Origin: Hyphomonadaceae bacterium
GTDB taxonomy: Bacteria > Pseudomonadota > Alphaproteobacteria > Caulobacterales > Aquidulcibacteraceae
NCBI GenBank assembly: GCA_016791365.1
Contig: JAEUMT010000042.1
Span: 1-64,000, forward strand
DNA length: 64,000 bases
Reading direction: 5' to 3'
Both the position numbers and the translations under genes were made by a program. Of the stretch, positions 34,545 through 43,010 are shown one piece after another. Numbering within the stretch: the first letter of the stretch is position 1; each line of letters opens with the position of its first letter. Below the pieces are notes generated by a model. That model was not told the DNA's origin. It did not search any database and saw nothing but the letters and a program-made list of their open reading frames with translations.

Positions 34545-36511
34545 GCACGTTTCCTTTGTTCGCGCTTCACATGCGCCAGCAATGCGGTGAGCGCGCCTGG
34601 CGTGACGCCTTCAATGCGCGAGGCCTGGCCGAGCGTGACCGGTCGCGCATTGGTGAGCTTCTCGCGCACTTCGTTCGAGAGACCGCCGACGACGGCGTAA
34701 TCGAGATCGGGCGAGATGCGGAGATCCTCGTCGCGCTTGAAGGCTTCGACGTCGAGCGCCTGGCGTTCGAGATAGCCCGAATACATGGCGTCGATCTCAA
34801 GCTGCTCACGCGCTTGGCGGCTGAGTGCGTTGAGCTCAGGCCAGATGCCGGCAAGCTGATCGAAGCTGATCGAGGGATACGCCAGCAGCGCCAGCACATC
34901 GCGGCGCACGCCATCCTGATTGACCTTGAGGCCCTGCGCTTGCGCCTGCGCGGGTGTCAATTCGAGGGCGTGCGCCAGTTCGCGCGCCGCTTCGATTTCC
35001 CGCATTTTATCGGCGAATTTGCGCGTGCGCTCCGAACTCACGCAACCAAGCTCGACGCCCTTTGGCGTGAGGCGTTGATCGGCGTTATCGGCGCGGAGGC
35101 TTAACCGGTACTCGGCGCGAGACGTGAACATGCGATAGGGCTCGGTGACGCCGCGCGTGACGAGATCATCGATCATGACGCCGATGTAGCCCTCGGCGCG
35201 CGTCACCTCGAACGGCCCTGCTCCAGACGCGGCGCGTGCGGCGTTGAGGCCAGCGACCAGGCCCTGCGCGGCGGCTTCCTCGTAGCCGGTGGTGCCGTTG
35301 ATCTGGCCGGCGAGGTAGAGGCCGCGAATGCGCTTGGTCTCCAGCGTCGGCATCAGCTCGCGCGGATCGACGTAGTCGTACTCGATCGCATAGGCGTGGC
35401 GTTTGATGACGACGTTCTCGAGTCCCGGGATCGTGCGGATGAAGCGCTCCTGCACATCCTCCGGCAGCGAGGTGCTGATGCCGTTTGGATAGACCGTGTC
35501 GTCGTCCAAGCCTTCAGGTTCGAGGAAGATCTGGTGCGCGGACTTGTCGGCGAAGCGCACGACCTTGTCCTCGATCGACGGGCAATAGCGTGGCCCCCGC
35601 CCGCTGATCGCGCCCGAGTACACCGCGCTCTTCGAAAGCGACTCTTCGATGATCTTGTGGGTCTCCGCCGTCGTGTAAGTGACGCCGCAGGCGACCTGCG
35701 GGTTGGTGATCTTCTCGGTCAGGAACGAGAACGGCGACGGCTCATCGTCGCCCAGCTGCTTCTCCAGTGAAGCCCAATCGATGGAGCTGGATTGGAGCCG
35801 CGCCGGCGTGCCGGTCTTGAGGCGCCCCATCGCGAAACCCGCGCCGTACAAGCGATCCGAGAGCCCGATCGCCGGCGCCTCGCCGTGACGGCCGGCGGGG
35901 ATGCGCTTGTCGCCAATATGGATGACGCCCTTCAGGAACGTGCCGGTGGTGAGGACGATGCGGGGGGCAAGGTATTTTCGACCATCTTGAGTGCGGACAC
36001 CGACCACAACCTGCGCCGCGTAGCCCTTCGACAAGCTCAGGGTGACGCTACTGAGCTCACCTTCGTCTGGACCACCCTCCGGCGTCAGGCTGAGCCTGTC
36101 GAAGCCGGCGGGAACGCGCTCGATGATCAAGTCCTCAACCGCGGCCGCCTCGATCGTCAGCCCCACCTGCCCGCCCAGCGCGGCCTGCATGGCCTCGCGA
36201 TAGAGCTTGCGGTCGGACTGGGCGCGGGGGCCGCGGACGGCGGGGCCTTTGGAGCGGTTGAGCAGCCGGAACTGGATGCCAGCCGCGTCGGCCACCCGGC
36301 CCATGACGCCGTCCAGCGCATCGATCTCGCGGACCAGGTGGCCCTTCCCGAGGCCGCCAATGGCCGGGTTGCAGCTCATCTCGCCGATGGTTTCGAGCTT
36401 GTGAGTCAGCAGCAGCACGCGGGCGCCCAGGCGCGCGGAAGCCGCAGCGGCCTCGCAGCCAGCATGGCCGCCGCCGATGACGATGACGTCGTATGTGCGC
36501 TCAGAACTCAT
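34541..36511 (-). CDS. mnmG: tRNA uridine-5-carboxymethylaminomethyl modification enzyme MnmG
   Basis: A 656-residue FAD enzyme (GidA) that with MnmE builds cmnm5U34 in tRNA wobble positions. It has the FAD motif [12 protein letters not shown] near the N-terminus, [24 protein letters not shown] and the C-terminal helical MnmE-binding domain. It is longer than the E. coli protein (629) because about 27 codons (residues ~136-163) come from a palindromic repeat inserted in frame. I took ATG 36511 ([15 protein letters not shown]); in-frame starts at 36526 and 36550 are possible and none has a strong ribosome site. Confidence 0.96.
   Translation of the reverse strand: MSSERTYDVIVIGGGHAGCEAAAASARLGARVLLLTHKLETIGEMSCNPAIGGLGKGHLVREIDALDGVMGRVADAAGIQFRLLNRSKGPAVRGPRAQSDRKLYREAMQAALGGQVGLTIEAAAVEDLIIERVPAGFDRLSLTPEGGPDEGELSSVTLSLSKGYAAQVVVGVRTQDGRKYLAPRIVLTTGTFLKGVIHIGDKRIPAGRHGEAPAIGLSDRLYGAGFAMGRLKTGTPARLQSSSIDWASLEKQLGDDEPSPFSFLTEKITNPQVACGVTYTTAETHKIIEESLSKSAVYSGAISGRGPRYCPSIEDKVVRFADKSAHQIFLEPEGLDDDTVYPNGISTSLPEDVQERFIRTIPGLENVVIKRHAYAIEYDYVDPRELMPTLETKRIRGLYLAGQINGTTGYEEAAAQGLVAGLNAARAASGAGPFEVTRAEGYIGVMIDDLVTRGVTEPYRMFTSRAEYRLSLRADNADQRLTPKGVELGCVSSERTRKFADKMREIEAARELAHALELTPAQAQAQGLKVNQDGVRRDVLALLAYPSISFDQLAGIWPELNALSRQAREQLEIDAMYSGYLERQALDVEAFKRDEDLRISPDLDYAVVGGLSNEVREKLTNARPVTLGQASRIEGVTPGALTALLAHVKREQRKRA
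36024..36104. repeat. REP-doublet-like palindrome inside mnmG
   Basis: Two inverted copies of a ~24-base unit containing CTTCGACARGCTCAG...TGACGC (36024-36048 and 36082-36104) are separated by 33 bases. Total length is 81 bases (27 codons), so the reading frame is kept. The encoded segment reads [11 protein letters not shown]...VTLSLSKGY, absent from typical MnmG. Confidence 0.88.
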
Positions 36512-36579
36512 GTGTTGGGGCTTCATATAGGAGCGGGTTTGCCGCGTCACTGGCTCACTACCGCCGGTGCATCGCGCCG

Positions 36580-36656
36580 CCCTTCGACAGGCTCAGGGTG
36601 ACGCGATTGTTGGCACGTGCAGTGTTGGAATTGGCGTCATGCTGAGCTTGTCGAAG
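36580..36656. repeat. REP-doublet-like palindrome between mnmG and mnmE
   Basis: The same two units as in mnmG, in the same inverted order (36580-36604 and 36634-36656, 29-base spacer). It lies in the 242-bp gap between mnmE stop and mnmG start. The rest of that gap holds two parS-like 16-mers. Confidence 0.88.
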
Positions 36657-36674
36657 CAGGACGCCACGCACGGT

Positions 36675-36690
36675 CGCTTCACGTGCAACC
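36675..36690. promoter_or_regulatory. parS-like site
   Basis: CGCTTCACGTGCAACC matches 12 of 16 positions of TGTTTCACGTGAAACA, including the central TTCACGTG. It is in non-coding DNA about 3 kb from parA. Confidence 0.35.
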
Positions 36691-36708
36691 CGCTAATTTC
36701 AATTCACC

Positions 36709-36724
36709 AGTTTCGCGTGAAACC
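36709..36724. promoter_or_regulatory. parS-like site
   Basis: AGTTTCGCGTGAAACC matches 13 of 16 positions of the parS consensus and is nearly palindromic (GTTTC...GAAAC). It is 18 bases from the other candidate and 30 bases after the mnmE stop. Confidence 0.4.
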
Positions 36725-36753
36725 GCGCATTCCATGCGGGTTTTCGCGCGATT

Positions 36754-38103
36754 TCATTTGCCGATGCAGAAGCTCGAAAAAATCTCGCCGAGCAAATCTT
36801 CGACGTCGATGCGCCCTGTCAGGCGCCCGATCTGATCGGCCGCAACGCGCACATCTTCGGCCGCCAATTCGGGGCCAACATCGAGCGCCGGGATTGCGCG
36901 CGAAAGCGCTGTCCGCGCCTCTTCCACCAGCCGCCGATGCCGCGCCCGCGTCAGCACTGGCGCCTCTTCGCGGCCGAGAGCTTCGGTGACCTTTGCAGCG
37001 ATCAACACTTCGAGTTCGCGCAGACCTTCGCCAGTCGTGGCGCTGATATGGAGCGCCGGCGTCTCGCCGGCATTCATCGGAGCCGGCCGGCGGGACGCCG
37101 GCGGTCCATAGAGATCGAGTTTGGACCGGACGAGCAGGTCAGCGGGTCCAAGGACTGACCTGACAGAGCCAGGAACGTCGGCCCTCGCTTCCACCACGCC
37201 GATCCTCAGATCGGCCCCCTCGGCCCGTTCCAGCGCCCTACGCACGCCCTCAGCCTCGATAGCGTCGGCGGCTTCGCGGAGACCGGCCGTGTCGGCGATC
37301 CAGACTGGGAAGCCGGCGAACACCAGGCGCACCTCAACCACGTCACGGGTGGTGCCGGGGATGTCGCTGACGATCGCGGCTTCGCGCTGAGCCAGCGCGT
37401 TCAGCAGGCTCGACTTGCCAGCGTTGGGTGGGCCGATGATGGCGATGCGGAAGCCGTCGCGGATGCGCTCGCCGCGATGGGCGTCGTCCAGGTGGTGGCC
37501 CATGTCGTCGGCCAGGGATTGCAGGATCGGCCCGGCTCGCTGCGCCAGGGCGCCAGGCAGGTCCTCGTCAGGAAAATCGATCTCGGCTTCGATCAGAGCC
37601 GCCGCCTCGATCAGGCGGCCCCGCCAGCCCTCATAAACCGCGCTCAGAGCCCCACGCCGCTGGCGCAGCGCTTGGCGGCGTTGGCCTTCGGTTTCGGCGT
37701 CCACGAGGTCCGCCAGGCCCTCGGCTTCGGCCAGGTCGAGTTTGCCGTTCTCGAAGGCGCGGCGGGTGTATTCGCCGGGCTCGGCTGGCCGGACGCCGGC
37801 CTGGCTCAGGGCCGCGTCCACCACCGCCGCGATGACCGCCGGGCCGCAATGGATGTGGAGTTCGACGACGTCTTCACCGGTGAAGCTGTGCGGTCCGGGA
37901 AACCAGAGCGCCAGGCCATCATCGAGCGAAACGCCGGTGCGCGGATCGCAGAACGCTTCGCGCGTGGCCATGCGCGGCTTGGGCAGATCGCGGGCCGTCA
38001 GCGCGCTCAGAGTAGCGCCCGCCGCGGGCCCAGACAGCCGGATCACTGCGACGCCGGCGCGGCCAGCGCCAGTCGCGAGCGCGACGATGGTGTCCGGTTT
38101 CAT
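36754..38103 (-). CDS. mnmE: tRNA modification GTPase MnmE
   Basis: A 449-residue partner of MnmG (TrmE). It has the N-terminal folate-binding domain (DTIVALATGAGRAGVAVIRLSG), a helical domain, and an embedded G domain with GPPNAGKSSLLNALA (G1), DIPGTTRD (G2), DTAGLRE (G3) and a SKLD variant of NKxD (G4). The C-terminus is the catalytic CIGK. About 20 residues between G4 and the SATTGEG loop (residues ~333-352, PPASRRPAPMNAGETPAL) come from a palindromic repeat. Start ATG 38103. Confidence 0.96.
   Translation of the reverse strand: MKPDTIVALATGAGRAGVAVIRLSGPAAGATLSALTARDLPKPRMATREAFCDPRTGVSLDDGLALWFPGPHSFTGEDVVELHIHCGPAVIAAVVDAALSQAGVRPAEPGEYTRRAFENGKLDLAEAEGLADLVDAETEGQRRQALRQRRGALSAVYEGWRGRLIEAAALIEAEIDFPDEDLPGALAQRAGPILQSLADDMGHHLDDAHRGERIRDGFRIAIIGPPNAGKSSLLNALAQREAAIVSDIPGTTRDVVEVRLVFAGFPVWIADTAGLREAADAIEAEGVRRALERAEGADLRIGVVEARADVPGSVRSVLGPADLLVRSKLDLYGPPASRRPAPMNAGETPALHISATTGEGLRELEVLIAAKVTEALGREEAPVLTRARHRRLVEEARTALSRAIPALDVGPELAAEDVRVAADQIGRLTGRIDVEDLLGEIFSSFCIGK
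37050..37107. repeat. Palindromic element inside mnmE
   Basis: Arms of 22 bases (37050-37071 and 37086-37107) match 20/22 as an inverted repeat, core CGCCGGCGT, with a 14-base spacer. It is translated in frame between the G4 and G5 motifs of the GTPase domain. Confidence 0.78.
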
Positions 38104-38124
38104 GTGAAAACAGCTAAGCGGCGA

Positions 38125-38385
38125 TTAGGGCTTTTCACGTGGAGCAGCCGCGCCAGCGGCCATGCTCGCGCCGGACGTCATCAGCTTCACGAAGGCGTCC
38201 TGGGCCTGGGTGCCGACGCTCATCCACGAACTCATCATCGACTCGCCGCTCATCAGCGCGAGGTTCTTCTGCATCCGCGTGGTCATTTCTTCGACCAGCG
38301 CTTCGTTGATTGGCGTGACATCCGGCAGGCCCATGAAGCGGCGGGCTTCCTCGGGGCTGCACTCCACGTTGACGGTGAACTTCAT
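38125..38385 (-). CDS. DUF6489 family protein
   Basis: An 86-residue protein beginning MKFTVNVECSPEEARRFMGL, then NEALVEEMTTRMQKNLALM and an amphipathic C-terminal half. Alphaproteobacterial proteins with this start are annotated DUF6489 or linked to phasin-like small proteins; the function is unknown. AAGGAATTGG precedes ATG 38385. It is upstream of mnmE by 21 bases on the same strand. The 3' end contains a CACGTG core (38131-38146) with 12/16 parS similarity. Confidence 0.78.
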   Translation of the reverse strand: MKFTVNVECSPEEARRFMGLPDVTPINEALVEEMTTRMQKNLALMSGESMMSSWMSVGTQAQDAFVKLMTSGASMAAGAAAPREKP

Positions 38386-38466
38386 TGGTCCAATTCCTTC
38401 GCGCAGTTTGCGCATTGCGGGTCTATACCCCGCCAAAAGGCACAGAGACAGACTTGGGAGCGAGCT

Positions 38467-39156
38467 ATGGGTGAATGGGTTGAAGTCCAGGGTCCGGACG
38501 GGGCGTTCAAGGCATACGTCGCGCGGCCCTCAGGAACGCCCAAGGGCGCGGTCGTGGCGATCCAGGAAATCTTCGGCGTCAACGCGGTGATGCGCGGCAA
38601 GGCAGATTGGCTGGCGCGCGAGGGCTACCTGGCGGTGTCGCCGGATCTCTTCTGGCGGATCAAGCCGGGCATCGCTCTGACGGACCAGAGCGAAGCTGAG
38701 TGGAAGCAGGCGCTCGACTACATGAACCAGCTCGACAAGAACGCGAGCGTCAAAGACGTGCAGGCGACGCTTGCCTGGGCGCGCGGCCAGGGCGTCATCA
38801 AAGCCGGCGCGCTGGGCTATTGCATGGGCGGCTACATCGCCTTCCTGGCGGCCTGCCGGACGGATACGGATGCGACGGTCTGCTACCATGGCGGCGGCAT
38901 CCACACCGCGCTCAGCGAAGCCAGCGGCATCAAGAAGCCGGTGATGCTCCACAACCCGATGAAGGACGGCTTCATCCCGATGGAAGCACTCAACACAATC
39001 CGTGAGACGCTTGCGAGCAATCCGCTCGTCACCGTGTGTGAGTACGCCGAGCAGGATCACGCGTTCACGCGCGAAGGCGGCGCGCACTACGATGAAGCCG
39101 CGAAGCAACTCGCCGACGGGCGTACGATCGAGTTCTTGAACCGGGCGTTCGCATGA
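38467..39156 (+). CDS. Dienelactone hydrolase family protein
   Basis: A 229-residue alpha/beta hydrolase with a cysteine nucleophile: GYCMGGY (Cys119), the helper acid IQEIFGV (Glu34), and the catalytic His in EQDHAFT near the C-terminus. Family members open dienelactones in aromatic degradation, but most genomic copies have other, unknown ester substrates. ATG 38467 starts the typical N-terminus. Its stop overlaps the next gene's start (ATGA). Confidence 0.92.
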   Translation: MGEWVEVQGPDGAFKAYVARPSGTPKGAVVAIQEIFGVNAVMRGKADWLAREGYLAVSPDLFWRIKPGIALTDQSEAEWKQALDYMNQLDKNASVKDVQATLAWARGQGVIKAGALGYCMGGYIAFLAACRTDTDATVCYHGGGIHTALSEASGIKKPVMLHNPMKDGFIPMEALNTIRETLASNPLVTVCEYAEQDHAFTREGGAHYDEAAKQLADGRTIEFLNRAFA

Positions 39157-40064
39157 GACTCTCGATGTTCGCCGCCATACTCGCGCTTGCGGCCTGCGAT
39201 GCACAGGTCGGCGACTACGACCCCAGCATCGGCTCGGCGCAATCGAGCGAGGTTGCCGCCGTACCGTCGAACTTGCCCGCGTACTTCGATTGCCTGCGAG
39301 ATCGTGGCTTCACGGCTGTGTCCGCGCATCGCGGCGGGCCTGCTCCAGGCTTTGCGGAGAATGCGATCCCGACGCTCGAGAATACGCTGCGCACCGCGCC
39401 AGGCGCGTTCCTCGAAGTCGATATCTCACAGACCGCAGACGGCGTGCTGGTGTTGATGCACGACGATCGCGCCGATCGCACGACAACCGGCACGGGCGCT
39501 ATTTCTGATCTCGACATGGCGGAGCTGCTGACGTTTCAGCTTGAAGACGATAACGGCCAGCGCGTCGACGCGCGCGTGCCGACATTGGCGGAGGCGCTTG
39601 AGTGGGCCGGCGACAAGACCGTGCTTGAACTCGATATCAAGCGCGGCGTCCGGTACGAGGACGTGATCGGCGCTGTGAGCGCGGCAAACGCCATGAGCCG
39701 CGTCGTGTTCGTGACTTACAGCGTCGATGGCGCCGCGCGTCTCGCGCGCCTGGCGCCGCAGGCGATGATCTACACCACGATCTCCAATGTGCGCGAACTA
39801 GATACGCTGGATCGGCGCGGTGTCGATCTTACGCGCATCGTAGCGTGGGTCGGCACGGATGCGCCGCCGGCGGCGCTGGTGCAGGCGCTCGCGTCGCGTG
39901 GGGTTGAGGCGCGGTTCGGCATGTTCGGAGAAGGTCGCAACTATAGCGACGCTGCCCGCGCTCATGCACAGATCGTTGCCGTCGAGGATGCCGAAGAGGC
40001 GGTCCGTGATCTCGACGCTCTCGACGGCGAAGAGGGCTACGCGGCGCTCCAGTGCGCAAACTGA
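39153..40064 (+). CDS. Glycerophosphodiester phosphodiesterase family lipoprotein
   Basis: A 303-residue TIM-barrel hydrolase. Signal and lipobox (LSMFAAILALAAC), then AHRGG, FAENAIPTLENTL and EVDISQTADGVLVLMHD, the metal and catalytic residues of the GDPD family, and later LELDIKRG. It would release glycerol-3-phosphate from deacylated phospholipids at the envelope. It is translationally coupled (4-base overlap) to the dienelactone hydrolase. Confidence 0.9.
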   Translation: MRLSMFAAILALAACDAQVGDYDPSIGSAQSSEVAAVPSNLPAYFDCLRDRGFTAVSAHRGGPAPGFAENAIPTLENTLRTAPGAFLEVDISQTADGVLVLMHDDRADRTTTGTGAISDLDMAELLTFQLEDDNGQRVDARVPTLAEALEWAGDKTVLELDIKRGVRYEDVIGAVSAANAMSRVVFVTYSVDGAARLARLAPQAMIYTTISNVRELDTLDRRGVDLTRIVAWVGTDAPPAALVQALASRGVEARFGMFGEGRNYSDAARAHAQIVAVEDAEEAVRDLDALDGEEGYAALQCAN

Positions 40065-40107
40065 CGGACCGCCGGCGCAACCTTATGTGGGCGAGAGAGG
40101 TGAACCC

Positions 40108-41076
40108 ATGAAAGCGATACGTCTCGAACAGACCGGCGGACCGGATGTCCTCGCCCTTGCGGACATTCCGACGCGCGAGCCTGGCGCCGACGAAGTGCGC
40201 GTGAAGCATCATGCGATCGGCGTGAACTTCATCGACACGTATCAGCGATCGGGGCTTTACAAGATTGCGTTGCCGAATGGCTTGGGTTTGGAAGCGGCCG
40301 GTGTTGTCGAAGCAGTCGGCGGCGGGGTGACGCGTTTTAAAGTTGGCGATCGCATCGTCTATGCGAGCGGTCCGATCGGCGCGTATGCGGAATCGAACGT
40401 CGTGAAAGCAGCGCAAGCAGTGAAGCTGCCCGATGCAATTTCGTTCGACATAGCCGCCGCCTCTTTGCTCAAAGGCATGACCGCGCGTTTCCTTTTGCGT
40501 AAGACGTTTCGCGTGGAACGCGGCCATGACGTCGTGATCCACGCCGCCGCCGGCGGCGTTGGTCAGATCGCGGTGCAATGGACAAAGCATCTCGGCGCGA
40601 ATGTCATCGCTGTTGTTGGAAGCGATGCGAAAGCAGAGATCGCGAAATCGCTCGGCGCTGATCACACGATCATCACGGCGCGCGACGACATCGCAAAGCG
40701 CGTGCGCGAGATAACCGGCGTTGGCGCGCATGTTGTTTATGATAGCGTTGGCAAAGACACATTCATCGCATCGCTCGATAGTTTGCGTCCGCTTGGGATG
40801 ATGGTGTCGTTCGGCAACGCGTCTGGTCCGCCGCCGGACATCAATCCGCTGGCGTTGGCTCAACGTGGCTCGCTGTTTCTCACGCGGCCAACGATGTTTC
40901 ACTACACCGCGACAGTCGAACAACTGGATGAGACGGCGTCGGACCTGTTCGATGTAATTGCGAAAGGCGCCGTGAAAATCGCGCCGCCGACGCGCTATGC
41001 GCTTGCTGACGCCGCGCAAGCGCATCGCGATTTGGAAGCACGAAAAACGACAGGCAGCTTAGTGCTCATACCGTAG
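40108..41076 (+). CDS. Quinone oxidoreductase (NADPH), zinc-independent MDR family
   Basis: A 322-residue QOR-like reductase. It has the N-terminal GroES-like part (MKAIRLEQTGGPDVL, GVNFIDTYQRSGLY) and the nucleotide-binding loop AAAGGVGQIAVQWTK. There are no zinc-binding cysteines, as usual for the QOR group. GAGAGAGG precedes ATG 40108. Its stop is 8 bases from the convergent JmjC gene. Confidence 0.93.
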   Translation: MKAIRLEQTGGPDVLALADIPTREPGADEVRVKHHAIGVNFIDTYQRSGLYKIALPNGLGLEAAGVVEAVGGGVTRFKVGDRIVYASGPIGAYAESNVVKAAQAVKLPDAISFDIAAASLLKGMTARFLLRKTFRVERGHDVVIHAAAGGVGQIAVQWTKHLGANVIAVVGSDAKAEIAKSLGADHTIITARDDIAKRVREITGVGAHVVYDSVGKDTFIASLDSLRPLGMMVSFGNASGPPPDINPLALAQRGSLFLTRPTMFHYTATVEQLDETASDLFDVIAKGAVKIAPPTRYALADAAQAHRDLEARKTTGSLVLIP

Positions 41077-41084
41077 CGCGCGGA

Positions 41085-42254
41085 TCAGCTCGTCATTGGC
41101 GTTTCGGCAAGAACACCGGCGCTGACAAGAGCGCTTAGCGTTCGTTCGATTTCGGCAGGCTCGGCGCCGGGCAGGCGAGTGAGCGCGTCGTCCAGTGAAA
41201 AGCGTCCCTGCTTCAGCATCCAGTCGACGACGGTGTACACCGAACCGAGCGCAACCTCACCGCCCTTGAACGCAGCGACGTAGCTACTGTCGCGGCGCAG
41301 GATGCGCGCCGGCGCGGTTACGGTGAACCAGCGTGAAGAAGGGCGCTCGGGAAAAGCGTACTCAGCGGCGAAGTTGCCGAGATTGCGTTGATGATTGAGC
41401 ACATCGAGTTCAAACGCCGGAGAGGCCATGACCGCGCTGATGCGGGCAGAGAGCTGGCTCAAATGTCGGCGCAAGCTTTGTGGATCGCGCGCGTCGGGCA
41501 AATAGGCGCGGAAAGCGCTTTCGGTCGACAGAGTGGTTTCGAGCAGCTTGAAGAGTGAGACGCCACTTGCCGGGGAAACGCCGAACGTCACGTGCAGCGA
41601 AGTCTCGGCCTGCGTGATGGCGTCATGATATTGGCCGCGCGGCAGATAGAGGACATCCCCTGGCTGCATGACGATTTCGAATAACACGCGGCCGCGATTT
41701 TCGATCAGCCACTTTTCACCTTCTTCGCCCGACGGAAGCGGCGTCGTCGGATTGTCCGCCCGCGCTTCATACACGCGCCACAATTTTTCGCCCTCGGCTT
41801 GATAGGCGAAGACGTCGTGCAGATCGTAGTGTGTTTGGAACGCCTGTACGTCTCGGAAAGAGCAATAGGCGTTGGCGGCGACGTGCGCCGCGAACTCTCT
41901 TTCGAGCATGTGCACGACTGCATCTATGGAAGGGCAGACGCGATGAACGTAGTTTGTGACAATCGTCGCGCCTAACGCCGCGAGCGCTTTTACTTTTTGT
42001 GGATTGACCGGCGCGCTCCGGCCCGCGCCCGCAACATCGCAATAGCTTTCACGCAAGGACGGCCGATTGCGATAGTAGATTTTCAGCGAGTCCTCGGTCC
42101 AATACGGCGTAACCGCCAGCGCATCGTTCAGACGCGCCCAATCGAAGATGTCGTTTGCCGCGCTTGCACGGCGAATGTGAACCGGACGGCGCCCGAAATA
42201 CTGCTCCCGAAAGGTGGCGGCATCGAAGGGCGCGATGAGATCTTCAAAGCGCAT
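41085..42254 (-). CDS. JmjC/cupin-4 domain protein, ribosomal-oxygenase-like
   Basis: A 389-residue putative Fe(II)/2-oxoglutarate oxygenase. The facial triad is His142-x-Asp144 (THYDLHDVF) and His210 (LPRGQYHDA). The N-terminal FREQYFGRRPVHIRR and the C-terminal winged-helix-like part (VVDWMLKQGRFSLDDAL) fit the YcfD/RoxA and RoxB group, which hydroxylates ribosomal proteins. It is shorter than human RIOX proteins. The target here is unknown. Start ATG 42254. Confidence 0.87.
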   Translation of the reverse strand: MRFEDLIAPFDAATFREQYFGRRPVHIRRASAANDIFDWARLNDALAVTPYWTEDSLKIYYRNRPSLRESYCDVAGAGRSAPVNPQKVKALAALGATIVTNYVHRVCPSIDAVVHMLEREFAAHVAANAYCSFRDVQAFQTHYDLHDVFAYQAEGEKLWRVYEARADNPTTPLPSGEEGEKWLIENRGRVLFEIVMQPGDVLYLPRGQYHDAITQAETSLHVTFGVSPASGVSLFKLLETTLSTESAFRAYLPDARDPQSLRRHLSQLSARISAVMASPAFELDVLNHQRNLGNFAAEYAFPERPSSRWFTVTAPARILRRDSSYVAAFKGGEVALGSVYTVVDWMLKQGRFSLDDALTRLPGAEPAEIERTLSALVSAGVLAETPMTS

Positions 42255-42306
42255 GGAAAAATCTAACTTTGCACGTCGGCGCTGTCGAGGCGGCGGGCGG
42301 CCACGG

Positions 42307-42912
42307 CTACTTCACAGCCGCGGCGCGCTGGAAGGCGGGACGCTGCCATAGGTTCTCAACGTAGGTCTTGATGGTCTCAGGCATCTCGTCGGCAATTCCC
42401 GCGAACTTCGCGCCCGTGGCGATATAGGCGATGGAGATATCCGCCGCCGTGAAGCGATTGGCGGCGACATAGGGTTTACCGGCAAGCCGGTCACCGACGA
42501 AGGCGAGGCGCTTTAGGATGGCGCCCTTGAGATAGCCGGCCGTCCAGTTTTCCTTCTGATCCGCAGGCGCCATGAAGCGCGTGCCGACGAGGGGATTGCC
42601 GTAGGCGGCGAGCCCGGCTTCGCCGAACATGAGATATTGCAGATAGTCGCCGTAGCCCGCCTCTGTCGGCTTCACTTCGAGATCGGTCGGGCCGTGTTTA
42701 GCCATGATGTAAACCATCATCGCCACGGACTCGATCATCGTTACAGCGCCGTCCTGCATCACCGGCACAGTACGCAGCGGGTTGATCGCAATGAACTCTT
42801 CGCTCGGCCTCATGAACGAAGCTTCAGCCGTCTCATACGGAACGCCCATCTCTTCACAGAGCCAAAGCACCCGGAGCGAGCGAGCGCCTTGCGAGTGATA
42901 GATTTTGAGCAT
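42307..42912 (-). CDS. Glutathione S-transferase family protein
   Basis: A 201-residue protein. The thioredoxin-like N-domain (LKIYHSQGARSLRVLWLCEE) has the cis-Pro TVPVMQDG and the ES pair that binds glutathione (MIESVAMMVY). The helical C-domain contains FTAADISIAYIATG. The catalytic residue is probably the Ser/Arg near SQGARS. The substrate is unknown. Start ATG 42912. Confidence 0.9.
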   Translation of the reverse strand: MLKIYHSQGARSLRVLWLCEEMGVPYETAEASFMRPSEEFIAINPLRTVPVMQDGAVTMIESVAMMVYIMAKHGPTDLEVKPTEAGYGDYLQYLMFGEAGLAAYGNPLVGTRFMAPADQKENWTAGYLKGAILKRLAFVGDRLAGKPYVAANRFTAADISIAYIATGAKFAGIADEMPETIKTYVENLWQRPAFQRAAAVK

Positions 42913-42949
42913 GAGCGTCCCTCCGTTGCCGGGACACTAGCGCCATGTG

Positions 42950-42987
42950 TCAAAAACAAAAGAGGCGCAGCCTGCGCCGCGCCTCTT
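42950..42987 (-). terminator. Intrinsic terminator after rho
   Basis: Reading leftward: AAGAGGCGC / GCGCCTCTT (9 bp), then TTGTTTTTG. It lies 24 bases after the rho stop. Confidence 0.88.
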
Positions 42988-43010
42988 GAGCTCACCAATT
43001 GTAGATGACG

